Origin: an uncultured Clostridia bacterium
GTDB lineage: Bacteria; Bacillota_A; Clostridia; Christensenellales; Aristaeellaceae
DNA: 12,491 bases
Assembly (NCBI GenBank): GCA_947165745.1
Contig: CAMVBO010000020.1
Location: forward strand, 1-12,491
Reading direction: 5' to 3'
In this document: positions 1 through 7,707 of the stretch, one piece after another
How the letters are laid out: each line of letters starts with the position of its first letter
Numbering within the stretch: the first letter of the stretch is position 1
Notes under the pieces: model-generated
Database searches by the model: none
The model's input: only the letters and a program-made list of their open reading frames with translations
Told to the model about the DNA's origin: nothing
Made by a program: the position numbers and the translations under genes

Positions 1-1
1 G

Positions 2-1822
2 AAGTCCCTCACCCGGCAGATGAGTGACTTTGGCAGCGTCTCCGCCCAGCGGCTGGCGGCCGCCGGCAAGAAGGTGCAGGAGTTCGGCGACAGGATCACC
101 AAGGTCGGGACGGGCATGACGAAGACCGTCACCGGGCCGATCGTGGCCGTCGGCGCGGCCGCCACAGCCGCCTTCAACGAGGTGGACGAGGGCCTGGACA
201 TCATCGTCAAAAAGACCGGGGCCAGCGGCGACGCCCTGGAGGACATGGAGCGGCGGGCCAAGAGCCTGGCCACCACCATCCCCACGGACTTCTCCACGGC
301 GGGCGAGGCCGTGGGCGAGGTGAACACCCGCTTCAACGTGACCGGCGACAAGCTGGAGCAGCTGTCCGGCAAGTTCATCAAGTTCGCCAAGCTGAACGAT
401 ACCGACGTGACCACCTCCGTCGACAACGTGCAGGCGGCCATGGCGGCCTTCGACGTGCGGGGCGAGAGGGCCGGCGAAGTGCTGGACATATTGAACAAGG
501 CGGCCCAGGACACCGGCGCGGACGTCATCAGACTGACGGGCGATTTGACGAGCAACGCGGCGGCGCTGCGGGAGATGGGCTTCGGCATCGAGGGGGCCGT
601 CGGCTTCCTGGCCAAGCTGAACAAGAGCGGCCTGGATTCCGGCACGGTGCTTTCCGGCATGAAGAAGGCGCTGCAAAACGCCACCAGGGAAGGCAAGACC
701 GTGCGGCAGGCGATGGGGGAGCTGCAGGCTTCCCTCTCCGGCGCCAGGAGCGAGACCGAGGCGCTACAGATCGCCTCCGAGCTCTTTGGGGCGAAGTCCG
801 CCCCGGCCATCGTGAAGGCGCTCCGGGAAGGCCGCGTCTCCTTCGATGAGCTGTCGAACGCCGTGCAGGGCGCGGGGAACTCCGTCGAGAAAACCTTTGA
901 GGCGACCCTGGACCCCGTGGACGAGTTCAAAACCGCCATGAACGAGTTGAAGATCACCGGCGCGGAGCTTGTGAAGGACGCCGCCCCGATGATCCGGTCG
1001 CTGGCGACGCGGTTGAAGAGCCTGTTTGCCGGCCTGCGCGGCTGGTGGGAGGGGTTGTCGCCCGCGGCGCGGGAGACGATCGTCAAGCTGGCGGCCATCG
1101 CCGCGGCGGTGGGGCCGGTGCTGGTCGTGGTGGGCAAGCTGGCCGGCGCGATCGGGTCGATTATGACCCTCGCCCCGACGATCATGGGCACCATCACGGC
1201 CGTCAAGGGGGCGCTGGGCGGCCTGTTCGCGGCCATGGCGGCCAACCCGGTGGGCCTTGTCATCGCGGCGATCGCGGGCCTGGTGGCGGCTTTCGCGGCC
1301 CTCTGGAACAAGAGCGAGGCCTTCCGCAACTTCTGGAAGAACCTGTGGAGCGGCATCGTCGACACCTTCAGAACCATTGTGGAGAAGATCAGGGGCGGCT
1401 TTGAGAAGATCAAGAGCTTTTTCAGCTTCAAGTGGGAGCTGCCGAAGATCAAGCTGCCGCACTTCAAGATCGAGGGCAGCTTTTCGCTGGCCCCGCCCAG
1501 GGTGCCGCGCCTGTCGATCGACTGGTATAAAAAGGCCATGCAGGACGGCATGATCCTCACCAGCCCGACGATCTTCGGCGCGGCGAACGGGCGGCTGCTG
1601 GGCGGCGGCGAAGCCGGCCCGGAGGCCGTCGTGGGCGTGGACAGCCTGCGGGACATGGTGACGGCGGCGGTGGTCAACGCGACGCCGAGGAGCGGCGCCC
1701 CCAGGAACGTGACCGTGCAGCTGATGCTGAACCGGGCGGAGCTGGGCAGAACCATATTCACACTGAACAACGAAGAGACCCAGCGCGTGGGTGTGCAGCT
1801 GTCGGGAGGGCGCGGGAAATGA
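2..1822 (+). CDS. Phage tail tape measure protein, C-terminal part (5' end outside window)
   Basis: The tape measure protein sets tail length and is threaded through the tail tube during assembly. The reading frame is open from base 2, so the ATG at 20 is probably internal and the true start lies upstream. About 606 residues are visible. The early part (from 'DFGSVSAQRLAAAGKK') matches the usual junction between the N-terminal coiled coil and the conserved tape measure core. It is followed by an Ala/Gly-rich region with long hydrophobic stretches (about nt 1080-1310), a normal feature of these proteins. Near the C-terminus the motif GEAGPEAVVG (about nt 1610-1640) is a typical tape measure ending. 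The stop overlaps the next gene (ATGA), implying translational coupling. Family assignment is firm; the exact length is unknown. Confidence 0.9.
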   Translation, partial: KSLTRQMSDFGSVSAQRLAAAGKKVQEFGDRITKVGTGMTKTVTGPIVAVGAAATAAFNEVDEGLDIIVKKTGASGDALEDMERRAKSLATTIPTDFSTAGEAVGEVNTRFNVTGDKLEQLSGKFIKFAKLNDTDVTTSVDNVQAAMAAFDVRGERAGEVLDILNKAAQDTGADVIRLTGDLTSNAAALREMGFGIEGAVGFLAKLNKSGLDSGTVLSGMKKALQNATREGKTVRQAMGELQASLSGARSETEALQIASELFGAKSAPAIVKALREGRVSFDELSNAVQGAGNSVEKTFEATLDPVDEFKTAMNELKITGAELVKDAAPMIRSLATRLKSLFAGLRGWWEGLSPAARETIVKLAAIAAAVGPVLVVVGKLAGAIGSIMTLAPTIMGTITAVKGALGGLFAAMAANPVGLVIAAIAGLVAAFAALWNKSEAFRNFWKNLWSGIVDTFRTIVEKIRGGFEKIKSFFSFKWELPKIKLPHFKIEGSFSLAPPRVPRLSIDWYKKAMQDGMILTSPTIFGAANGRLLGGGEAGPEAVVGVDSLRDMVTAAVVNATPRSGAPRNVTVQLMLNRAELGRTIFTLNNEETQRVGVQLSGGRGK

Positions 1823-2328
1823 TAAGCATCGACGGGATCCGCTACAACGTGAAGGCCGAGGTGCGCCGAAGCGCTGAGATCAAATCCAGCGAGATCAGCG
1901 GGCTGATGATGGACGGAACGTATTTTAACGACGTGATCGGCACGTTCATGGCCTATTCCGTCACGCTGAAATATCCGCTCTACAACCAGGACAGGTATGC
2001 GTCCCTCTATGAAGCGCTGACGCAGCCGGTGGACGGCCACGCCTTTGTGCTGCCCTACAACCAGGGCCAGCTCGCGGTGACGGCCCGGCTGGAGAGCGTG
2101 CCGGACGAATACGTGGAGATGGACAGCGGCCGGCGCTACTGGAAGGCGCTGCAATTCAACATCATCGCCAACCATCCCACCAAGGCCATGGGGCTTTCAC
2201 AGGTATTGACCCGGGGCCGCGCCCCGCTGCCGGACGCGGCCAGCCCAAGCGTAGGCGACACCTACACCTGGACGGGCACGGACTGGAGCGCGCAGACGTA
2301 TCCCGACGCGGACAACATCGGCTATTGA
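1819..2328 (+). CDS. Distal-tail-like phage tail protein
   Basis: A 169-residue protein lying directly after the tape measure gene, the usual place of the distal tail protein that joins the tail tube to the tip. The start ATG at 1819 overlaps the upstream TGA and has a good ribosome binding site (GGGAGGG, 1804-1810). The N-terminal half ('ISIDGIRYNVKAEVRRSAEI', 'GTFMAYSVTLKYP') is the compact beta-rich pattern found in small tail proteins of clostridial prophages. The C-terminus contains 'GDTYTWTGTDW', a short aromatic motif common at the ends of tail-tip proteins. No catalytic motif or membrane segment is seen. The role is inferred mainly from position and size, and it could equally be a minor tail-tip protein. 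Confidence 0.65.
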   Translation: MISIDGIRYNVKAEVRRSAEIKSSEISGLMMDGTYFNDVIGTFMAYSVTLKYPLYNQDRYASLYEALTQPVDGHAFVLPYNQGQLAVTARLESVPDEYVEMDSGRRYWKALQFNIIANHPTKAMGLSQVLTRGRAPLPDAASPSVGDTYTWTGTDWSAQTYPDADNIGY

Positions 2329-2339
2329 GGGGTGATGGC

Positions 2340-3659
2340 GTGTATATTGTCGTTCATAACACATCATACCGCGCGTTGCGCAGTCCTTACTTCGCCATTG
2401 AAACGGATTTGTTGGGCACGAGCATCCCGATCAACGAGCTTCAAATCGAAGTGAAGACCGCCGACAGGATAGCCAGCGGGCAGTATGTCTATTTCTATGA
2501 CGATCTGAACCGGCTTTGGGCGAAATACTGGATCGTCTACGCCGAGCACATCGACCGGCAGTGGCTGCTGATACGGGCGCAAAGCGACATTCGCATGATC
2601 GACGGCGTTACGCTGAACGCCGTCATGTACCACGACGAGCCGATCACCGATGTGCTCGCTCAGACCATGGTCATGCAGAATACGGCCGGCAGCGTCGTCC
2701 GCTACATTGATTACGCGTTGGACAGCAGCCTTGAAGCCGCGACCATCACCGGGTATTTCCCGCAGCAGAGCGCGCGGGAGCGGCTGGCCCAGGTTTGCTT
2801 TGTGATCGGCGCGTATGTGAAATCGTACTTCTGCGACGGCATTGAGATCAAGGCGCTGGACACTTCCACGGCGCTCGTGCCGCTGTCCGACACCTACTGG
2901 AAGCCGAACCTGACCTATCGGGATTTGGTGACGGCGGTCAGGGTGAAGGCTTACAGCTTCGCGATCGGCACGCCCACCACGACGGACGAATACGTCGAGG
3001 CCAACGGCGCCACCTATATCGTCACGCCCCAGGATTTTCAGCTGAGCAACCCCGACACGACCAGCGACGACCCCGACAACGTGGTCGCCGTTGATAAAGT
3101 GATGATTATCAATGGCGACAACGCGAGCGCCGTGCTGGCGCGGCTCGCGGAATACAACTTCAACCGGGGCGAGCTGCAGCTGGACATCATCGACAACGCC
3201 AGCTATATCCCGGGCGACATGGTCACGGCGTACGTCGATGAAACCACGCTGATGACCGGCTATATCGAGTCCTGCTCGTTCAGGTTCGGCGTGCAGGCGC
3301 GGGCGACCATCAAGATGACAGAGCTTGAGCTTGTGGACGGCGCGACGCTGGTTATCGAATACCGGGCGGACGGCGTGCAGATCGGCAGAAGCGAACATTA
3401 TATGCCGGTAGGCTATGCCTATTCCATTGCAACCGCCTACGTTGACATGACCGTGCCGGGGCATCGGTACATCTATCGCCCGGACGTCGCCGCTGTGACG
3501 GGCACGATGCCCGACGATGACATGACGGTAACGGTGCCATGCTTTGTCGCGCTGGATCTGGACGATGAGGGCGTTCTGCATGTGATATCCGTGGATTCCG
3601 TGACGGAGATCAGCGAAACCGTGGACGAAGAAACCGTAACGATAGGGGTGATCGCGTAA
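2340..3659 (+). CDS. Phage tail hub/baseplate-type protein with MucBP-like C-terminal domain
   Basis: A 439-residue protein in the slot after the distal tail protein, where the tail hub or tail-associated protein of siphophages is encoded. I prefer the GTG at 2340, because AGGGG at 2328-2332 sits seven bases upstream. A TTG at 2325 overlapping the previous stop would add five residues (444 in all) but lacks a spaced ribosome binding site. Residues about 1-330 are beta-rich with no recognised catalytic motif and fit a hub fold. Residues about 335-401 (nt 3342-3542) read like a MucBP/Ig-like repeat: a 'LVIEYRADG' start, a GYAYS centre, a 'VPGHRYIYRPD' segment and a 'GTMPDDDMTVTV' end. The stop overlaps the next start (TAATG). 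The hub role is inferred from position; the domain call rests on pattern only. Confidence 0.65.
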   Translation: MYIVVHNTSYRALRSPYFAIETDLLGTSIPINELQIEVKTADRIASGQYVYFYDDLNRLWAKYWIVYAEHIDRQWLLIRAQSDIRMIDGVTLNAVMYHDEPITDVLAQTMVMQNTAGSVVRYIDYALDSSLEAATITGYFPQQSARERLAQVCFVIGAYVKSYFCDGIEIKALDTSTALVPLSDTYWKPNLTYRDLVTAVRVKAYSFAIGTPTTTDEYVEANGATYIVTPQDFQLSNPDTTSDDPDNVVAVDKVMIINGDNASAVLARLAEYNFNRGELQLDIIDNASYIPGDMVTAYVDETTLMTGYIESCSFRFGVQARATIKMTELELVDGATLVIEYRADGVQIGRSEHYMPVGYAYSIATAYVDMTVPGHRYIYRPDVAAVTGTMPDDDMTVTVPCFVALDLDDEGVLHVISVDSVTEISETVDEETVTIGVIA

Positions 3660-4192
3660 TGGCAAAAGTGCTTGTGACCGAGGGATATCTTACCGACATA
3701 GCCGAGGCGATACGGTCAAAGAACGGCGCGGCCACGACCTACCGTCCCGGCGATATGGCCGACGCGATCGAAGCGCTGGACACCAGCGGCATTCATCCCG
3801 CCGGCACGAAGAACATAGCGACGAACGGAACGCATGACGTGGCGCAGTACGCCAGCGCGAATGTGAACGTCCCAAATAGCTATTCTGCCTCCGATGAAGG
3901 TAAAGTGGTGGACAATGGTGCCCTTGTGACCCAGACCAGCCGAAACGTCACCGCTAATGGCACGTATGATACCACAACCAATAACGAGGTTGTTGTAAAC
4001 GTGCCGTCCAGCCAGCCGAATTTGCAGAGCAAGACCGTCACCCAGAACGGTACGGTGACGCCTGATGCGGGCTATGACGGTTTGTCCAGTGTAGTGGTGA
4101 ATGTGTCTGGTGGCGGGGGAGAAAAGCATACGGTAAGCTCCATATATACTTTTAATTTGTCGTTTGAAACGACGGCAGCATTAGTTGGATAG
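3659..4192 (+). CDS. Tail-tip/fibre-type protein with NGTYD-type repeats
   Basis: A 177-residue protein starting at an ATG that overlaps the upstream TAA, with AGGGGTG at 3644-3650. The N-terminus 'LTDIAEAIRSKNG' followed by 'YRPGDMADAIEAL' is a module often seen at the start of tail fibre or baseplate proteins in clostridial prophages. It is followed by three imperfect copies of a short beta motif: 'NIATNGTHDVAQYASANVNV', 'NVTANGTYDTTTNNEVVVNV' and 'TVTQNGTVTPDAGYDGLSSV'. After a GGGG linker the last 25 residues diverge and the DNA becomes AT-rich. The likely role is structural, at the tail tip or in host recognition, but it has no known enzymatic motif. The ending is short, so truncation by recombination at the AT-rich boundary is possible. 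Confidence 0.6.
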   Translation: MAKVLVTEGYLTDIAEAIRSKNGAATTYRPGDMADAIEALDTSGIHPAGTKNIATNGTHDVAQYASANVNVPNSYSASDEGKVVDNGALVTQTSRNVTANGTYDTTTNNEVVVNVPSSQPNLQSKTVTQNGTVTPDAGYDGLSSVVVNVSGGGGEKHTVSSIYTFNLSFETTAALVG

Positions 4193-4203
4193 GTGGTGTT
4201 GGT

Positions 4204-4713
4204 ATGATTACTTCAAATTTCAAAAAGTTTATGTTGGACGTGCTACAGCACAGCACTTCAAATTACGGAGCATACCCGGTAAAAACAGTAACGAATAGTA
4301 CAAGATACACAGTCGGACAAATTCATACCAGTGTGACTGTGCAGGTGGCCAAAGTCGCTAACGGTAATGGCATACAAATCGGCTCTGGGAATACTGCGGC
4401 TACAGAAAACGATTATAAGCTGGAAAGCCAAATAATTAGTGGGTTTACGGCCTCTGTCAATGTATCCAATATAATGGATAATGGTACGCATGTACTTATT
4501 TTCGATATAACCATAACGAACACAGGGGATTCAGCAATAACAATTTCAGAAATTGGATACGTTCAATCCGTTCAAGTTGCATCTACCGTAGGTGGGTCAG
4601 GCGTGTCTGGCTACGGATTTTTACTTGATAGGACTGTGCTACCTAATCCAGTCACTATTGCTGTTGGGGAATATGAGACAATTCGATACACCTTGAAGAC
4701 AGTGCAGGAATGA
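4204..4713 (+). CDS. Hypothetical phage tail-tip structural protein (AT-rich)
   Basis: A 169-residue protein with ATG at 4204 and AGGTGG at 4191-4196. It has no signal peptide, membrane span or catalytic motif. The segment 'GIQIGSGNTAATENDYKLES' resembles a recurrent motif of clostridial prophage tail-tip proteins, in which 'GTGnTaPT..DY.LE' precedes a beta-sandwich. The C-terminal half ('THVLIFDITITNTGDSAITI') reads as alternating beta strands, as in an Ig-like or carbohydrate-binding fold. Base composition is clearly more AT-rich than the genes on either side, suggesting recent exchange of this module. The function is unknown; a structural role in the distal tail or adhesion device is inferred from position. 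Confidence 0.55.
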   Translation: MITSNFKKFMLDVLQHSTSNYGAYPVKTVTNSTRYTVGQIHTSVTVQVAKVANGNGIQIGSGNTAATENDYKLESQIISGFTASVNVSNIMDNGTHVLIFDITITNTGDSAITISEIGYVQSVQVASTVGGSGVSGYGFLLDRTVLPNPVTIAVGEYETIRYTLKTVQE

Positions 4714-4723
4714 GGTTAAAGCT

Positions 4724-5755
4724 ATGAGCAAGAACATAACCATTCAAGAGGGCGGCGTCGCCAGACAGCTGACCGTCGATAAACTGAAAACCAACCTTGT
4801 AGATAGCGGCACTTGCCTTTGGGTGCCGGAAGATGAAGTGCAGCTTACGACCAAATACATCACAGAAAACGGTACATACAAAGCCGTAGACGAGAACTAT
4901 TATGGCTATTCAGAAGTAACAGTTAGCGGTATTGGCGTCGCCACAGGAACGGACGGCGATGGAGACGAGGCCTACGCCCATACAGGTGATGGCGGTGGTC
5001 TTGAGATTGATAAAATCCCATCAAGCATAGCAATTACAACCGAACCAAGCAAAATGTCTTATGTGGATGGTGAATTAATAAATACAAGCGGAATGGTGGT
5101 TAAGGCGTACTACGCTACTGGCGGTGAATGGGGCATAGTGCCACCCGAAGAAATTGTTATCAGCCCTGTAAGCGCATCGATCGAGGCAAGCGAAGAAGAA
5201 CCTGATAAAGCAAGCTCTGAGTTGACAACAGGGCTAGATCAGCCGATTAACTGTGGGGATGGTCGTAAAGTAATCAGCAGAGAATACATGATAGGCAGAG
5301 ATCATTATACTGACAAAAGAACAGACAAATATAGCGGAGTTGAGTATACATTTATTGAACAAACAAGCACGGTAGTATTTGTAGTTGCAGCCAGCGATAC
5401 ACCGAATGCTGTCGCGACGATAATTGGCGAAAAAGAATTGACAAACGAAACAACCGGCGTAACGGAAAAGACAGTATACGAAAGTCAACGAGAAATGGGC
5501 AGTTCGTTCACGTATGCCGGGAAAACGGTTTACTATACGATGTGGACAGAAGGGAACAGCGGATTTTCCAGAGATAGCCTGTTCCCAGTTTCGACAGGAA
5601 ATCCAGCTAACTATTATGACGAAATAGCGTGGACAATGGTGTACGGAGATAAAATACCCGGAGGATGGCGACAGACTATTGCGGTACAATGGCAGCGACC
5701 AGGAGATTACAAACTCTTGGAAACCACGCTTAGCGTCACTGTCGAGCAAAACTAA
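4724..5755 (+). CDS. Phage tail-associated protein with bacterial Ig-like (Big_3-type) domain
   Basis: A 343-residue protein. The start ATG at 4724 follows the previous stop by ten bases, with GAGG at 4712-4715. The N-terminus ('NITIQEGGVARQLTVDKLKT', then 'LWVPEDEVQLTTKYITENGT') is a recognisable leader of structural proteins from gut clostridial phages and carries another NGTY-type repeat at residues 44-69. Residues about 100-150 ('SIAITTEPSKMSYVDGELIN', then 'GMVVKAYYATGGEW') match the pattern of bacterial Ig-like group 3 domains. The remainder is beta-rich, without recognised motifs. It is AT-rich like 4204-4713. The likely role is a decoration or adhesion protein at the tail tip. A chaperone or host-surface role cannot be excluded. 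Confidence 0.6.
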   Translation: MSKNITIQEGGVARQLTVDKLKTNLVDSGTCLWVPEDEVQLTTKYITENGTYKAVDENYYGYSEVTVSGIGVATGTDGDGDEAYAHTGDGGGLEIDKIPSSIAITTEPSKMSYVDGELINTSGMVVKAYYATGGEWGIVPPEEIVISPVSASIEASEEEPDKASSELTTGLDQPINCGDGRKVISREYMIGRDHYTDKRTDKYSGVEYTFIEQTSTVVFVVAASDTPNAVATIIGEKELTNETTGVTEKTVYESQREMGSSFTYAGKTVYYTMWTEGNSGFSRDSLFPVSTGNPANYYDEIAWTMVYGDKIPGGWRQTIAVQWQRPGDYKLLETTLSVTVEQN

Positions 5756-5770
5756 AGGAGGCGAAATACC

Positions 5771-6766
5771 ATGTCAGTGAAGATCGGTTCTGCCCGCGTC
5801 GACGAAAACGGCCGCGCCCACGGGGGCAAGGCCGGAGACCAGACCGGCAGGGAAGTGAGCACGCAGAGCTGGTACGACCAGAAGAAAGCGAAGAAGGCGT
5901 GGCGCGTGTTCCGGGCGAAGAACCCGGAGCAGGCGGAGATGATCGCGCAGGATATGCAGTGGGCGTGCAACAACGCGCACATCGGCTACGATCAGGGCCA
6001 GCGTGGAACGCTGTACGACGTCTCCAAGCCGCTGGGCTTCAACTGCGCCAAGGTGAAAACCGACTGCGAGACGGACTGCAGCGCCCTCGTGCGCGTGTGC
6101 TGCGCGTATGCGGGCATCATGCTGCCGAACTTCCGCACGCCCACGGAACCCGCCGTGCTGCTAAACAGCGGCGCGTTTGAGGAGCTGCGCGGGGATATGT
6201 ACAGCCATTCCAGCGCCTACCTGCGGCGCGGCGATATCCTCGTCACGTCCACGCAGGGGCACACCGTCGTGGTGCTCTCCAATGGCCCCAAGGCCGAACA
6301 GCCCGCCTATAAGCTGGGCGAACGCGAGCTGCGCCGGGGCTGCGAGGGCGAGGACGTGGAGGAACTCCAAGAAGCCCTGATGAAGCTGGGCTTTGCCCTT
6401 CCGAAGTGCGGCGCGGACGGCGACTTCGGTACGGAGACCAGGGACGCCGTGAAGGCATTTCAGACGGTCAACGGCCTGCCTGCGGACGGCGTGATGGATT
6501 CCGCCGACTTCGCCGTGCTCTTCGCCGCGCTGGACGGCAAAGCGCCCGCGCCGGTGGCCCGGAGCATCGAGATCACCGGCGGCAGTGTCAACGTGCGAAG
6601 CGGCCCGGGAACCTCCAATACCCGCATCCTCGGGACCGTCCACAAGGACGACAGGCTGCCGTTTCAGGGCGAAAGCCGCTTCACCGGCGGCTATGACTGG
6701 TACCTCGTGGAGTTCGCCGGTCAGAACGGCTGGGTGAGTGGCAAGTATGCGAGGGTGGTGAGCTGA
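5771..6766 (+). CDS. Endolysin: Cys/His (NlpC/P60- or CHAP-like) hydrolase + peptidoglycan-binding + SH3b
   Basis: A 331-residue enzyme that should cut host peptidoglycan at lysis. Three domains are visible. Residues about 1-172 form a Cys/His hydrolase: the nucleophile is probably Cys103 in 'DCSALVRVCCAYAG' and the partner His164 in 'GHTVVVLSNG'. Residues about 183-252 form a PG_binding_1 domain ('LRRGCEGEDVEELQEALMKL', 'GADGDFGTETRDAVKAFQ'). Residues about 265-331 form a bacterial SH3 domain ('GGSVNVRSGPG', 'WYLVEFAGQNGWVSGKYARV'). There is no signal peptide, so export should depend on the holin. The start is fixed by the strong AAAGGAGG at 5753-5760. The gene ends in TGATG overlap with the next small ORF. 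Cleavage as an amidase or as an endopeptidase cannot be told apart by eye. Confidence 0.88.
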   Translation: MSVKIGSARVDENGRAHGGKAGDQTGREVSTQSWYDQKKAKKAWRVFRAKNPEQAEMIAQDMQWACNNAHIGYDQGQRGTLYDVSKPLGFNCAKVKTDCETDCSALVRVCCAYAGIMLPNFRTPTEPAVLLNSGAFEELRGDMYSHSSAYLRRGDILVTSTQGHTVVVLSNGPKAEQPAYKLGERELRRGCEGEDVEELQEALMKLGFALPKCGADGDFGTETRDAVKAFQTVNGLPADGVMDSADFAVLFAALDGKAPAPVARSIEITGGSVNVRSGPGTSNTRILGTVHKDDRLPFQGESRFTGGYDWYLVEFAGQNGWVSGKYARVVS

Positions 6767-6915
6767 TGGATGCGACGAGGGCCATCCAGATCGCCGTCGC
6801 CCGGGCGGACCTGGCCATTTGCCAGGCGCGGGCCTCCCCCTGGGGCATGATCGCCGCCGGCCTGTTGGTCGGCGGTTTGTTATGGGCGGTCATCAAAAAC
6901 CAACGGAGGATATGA
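6766..6915 (+). CDS. Small single-span membrane protein in lysis cassette (49 aa)
   Basis: A short ORF starting at the ATG that overlaps the endolysin stop (TGATG, 6764-6768) and ending TGA at 6913-6915. The product has 49 residues: a partly amphipathic N-terminus ('MDATRAIQIAVARADLAICQ'), one hydrophobic segment at about residues 26-44 (starting 'PWGMIAAGLLVGGLL'), and a basic end 'KNQRRI'. This is the layout of a small membrane protein. Its place directly after the endolysin suggests a lysis accessory role (second holin, antiholin or pinholin-like), but this is inference; I recognise no family. Translational coupling to the endolysin stop is likely. Codon and GC use match the surrounding phage genes. 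Confidence 0.6.
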   Translation: MDATRAIQIAVARADLAICQARASPWGMIAAGLLVGGLLWAVIKNQRRI

Positions 6916-6916
6916 C

Positions 6917-6952
6917 ATGAGAGAGCGCTTCTGCGCCGCGGAGGCCGCTTAG
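6917..6952 (+). CDS. 11-codon mini-ORF coupled to the methyltransferase start
   Basis: The ORF ATG at 6917 to TAG at 6950-6952 encodes MRERFCAAEAA. It has its own ribosome binding site (CGGAGG, 6904-6909, seven bases before the ATG), and its stop overlaps the GTG start of the methyltransferase (TAGTG, 6950-6954). It may be a leader peptide that couples translation, the stump of a deleted gene, or chance. No other evidence for expression is available. Confidence 0.3.
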   Translation: MRERFCAAEAA

Positions 6953-7704
6953 TGCGGCCCGCGATCGGATACGAAGGAATCAAGCTGTACAAAGGGGACG
7001 CCCTGGCGGTGATGCGCCGCCTGGAACCGGGCGCCTATGACGCGCTGATCATCGACCCGCCCTATGCCGCCGGCGTTTCGCTGGCCGCGAAGGGGGCCAG
7101 CACCGCGACGAAATACTGTGACAACAAGCGGGCCAACCCGCTGCCCGACTTCGACGGCGACGGCATGGACCAGCGCACCTGGACGCTGTTCATGGCCGAC
7201 GTGCTCCGGGAGGGCCGCAGGCTGTGCAAGCCCGGCGCGGTCTGCGCGCTGTTCATCGACTGGCGGATGCTGCCATCCCTCACCGACGCCATGCAGCGCG
7301 CCGGGTGGATCTGGCGGGGCGTGGCCGTGTGGGACAAGCTCACCAGCCGCCCGCAAAAGGGCCGCTTTCGCCAGCAGGCGGAGTTCCTGGCCTGGGGCAG
7401 CGCGGGCTGCCTGCCCGTGAGCCGGCCCGTGCCGGTGCTGCCGGGCGTGTTCCGCCACGCGAACGTCCAGCCGGGCGAGCGCGTCCACCAGGTGCAAAAG
7501 CCGCTGGAGCTGATGCGCGAAGTCGTGAAGATCTGCGTCCCGGGCGGGCGCGTCCTCGATCCCTTCGCCGGCTCTGGCTCCACGCTGCTGGCCGCCGCCC
7601 AGGAGGGCTTCACCGCCGACGGCATCGAGTGCAGCCCGGGCATCGCCCGCACCGCCGCCGATCGGCTGGGCGTCGACCTGCGCGAAATCGACAAGGAGGT
7701 TTGA
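6952..7704 (+). CDS. Orphan DNA methyltransferase, beta-class, predicted N6-adenine
   Basis: A 250-residue SAM-dependent DNA methyltransferase. The catalytic motif IV DPPY is at residues 35-38 and the SAM-binding motif I DPFAGSGST is at 203-211, preceded by 'HQVQKPLELM' (179-188, motif X-like) and followed by 'DGIE' (223-226). Motif IV before motif I is the beta-class order. DPPY favours adenine N6 over cytosine N4 (usually SPPY). The start is a GTG at 6952 with GGAGG at 6940-6944. No restriction endonuclease is nearby, so it is an orphan enzyme, probably protecting phage DNA from host restriction or modifying it for packaging or regulation. It lies between endolysin and holin, which is an unusual position. 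The target sequence cannot be predicted. Confidence 0.85.
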   Translation: MRPAIGYEGIKLYKGDALAVMRRLEPGAYDALIIDPPYAAGVSLAAKGASTATKYCDNKRANPLPDFDGDGMDQRTWTLFMADVLREGRRLCKPGAVCALFIDWRMLPSLTDAMQRAGWIWRGVAVWDKLTSRPQKGRFRQQAEFLAWGSAGCLPVSRPVPVLPGVFRHANVQPGERVHQVQKPLELMREVVKICVPGGRVLDPFAGSGSTLLAAAQEGFTADGIECSPGIARTAADRLGVDLREIDKEV

Positions 7705-7707
7705 ACT

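Noticed and set aside
2364..3665. 433-codon minus-strand ORF
   Set aside because: Antisense to the tail hub gene; Arg/His-rich, no motifs, no ribosome binding site logic.
3800..4110. CRISPR-like or tandem DNA repeat
   Set aside because: The repeats are protein-level NGTYD motifs with diverged DNA and no regular spacer length.
4130..4210. Programmed frameshift joining the 3659-4192 and 4204-4713 genes
   Set aside because: No slippery heptamer near the end of the first gene, a TGA at 4165-4167 blocks the second frame upstream, and the second gene has its own ribosome binding site.
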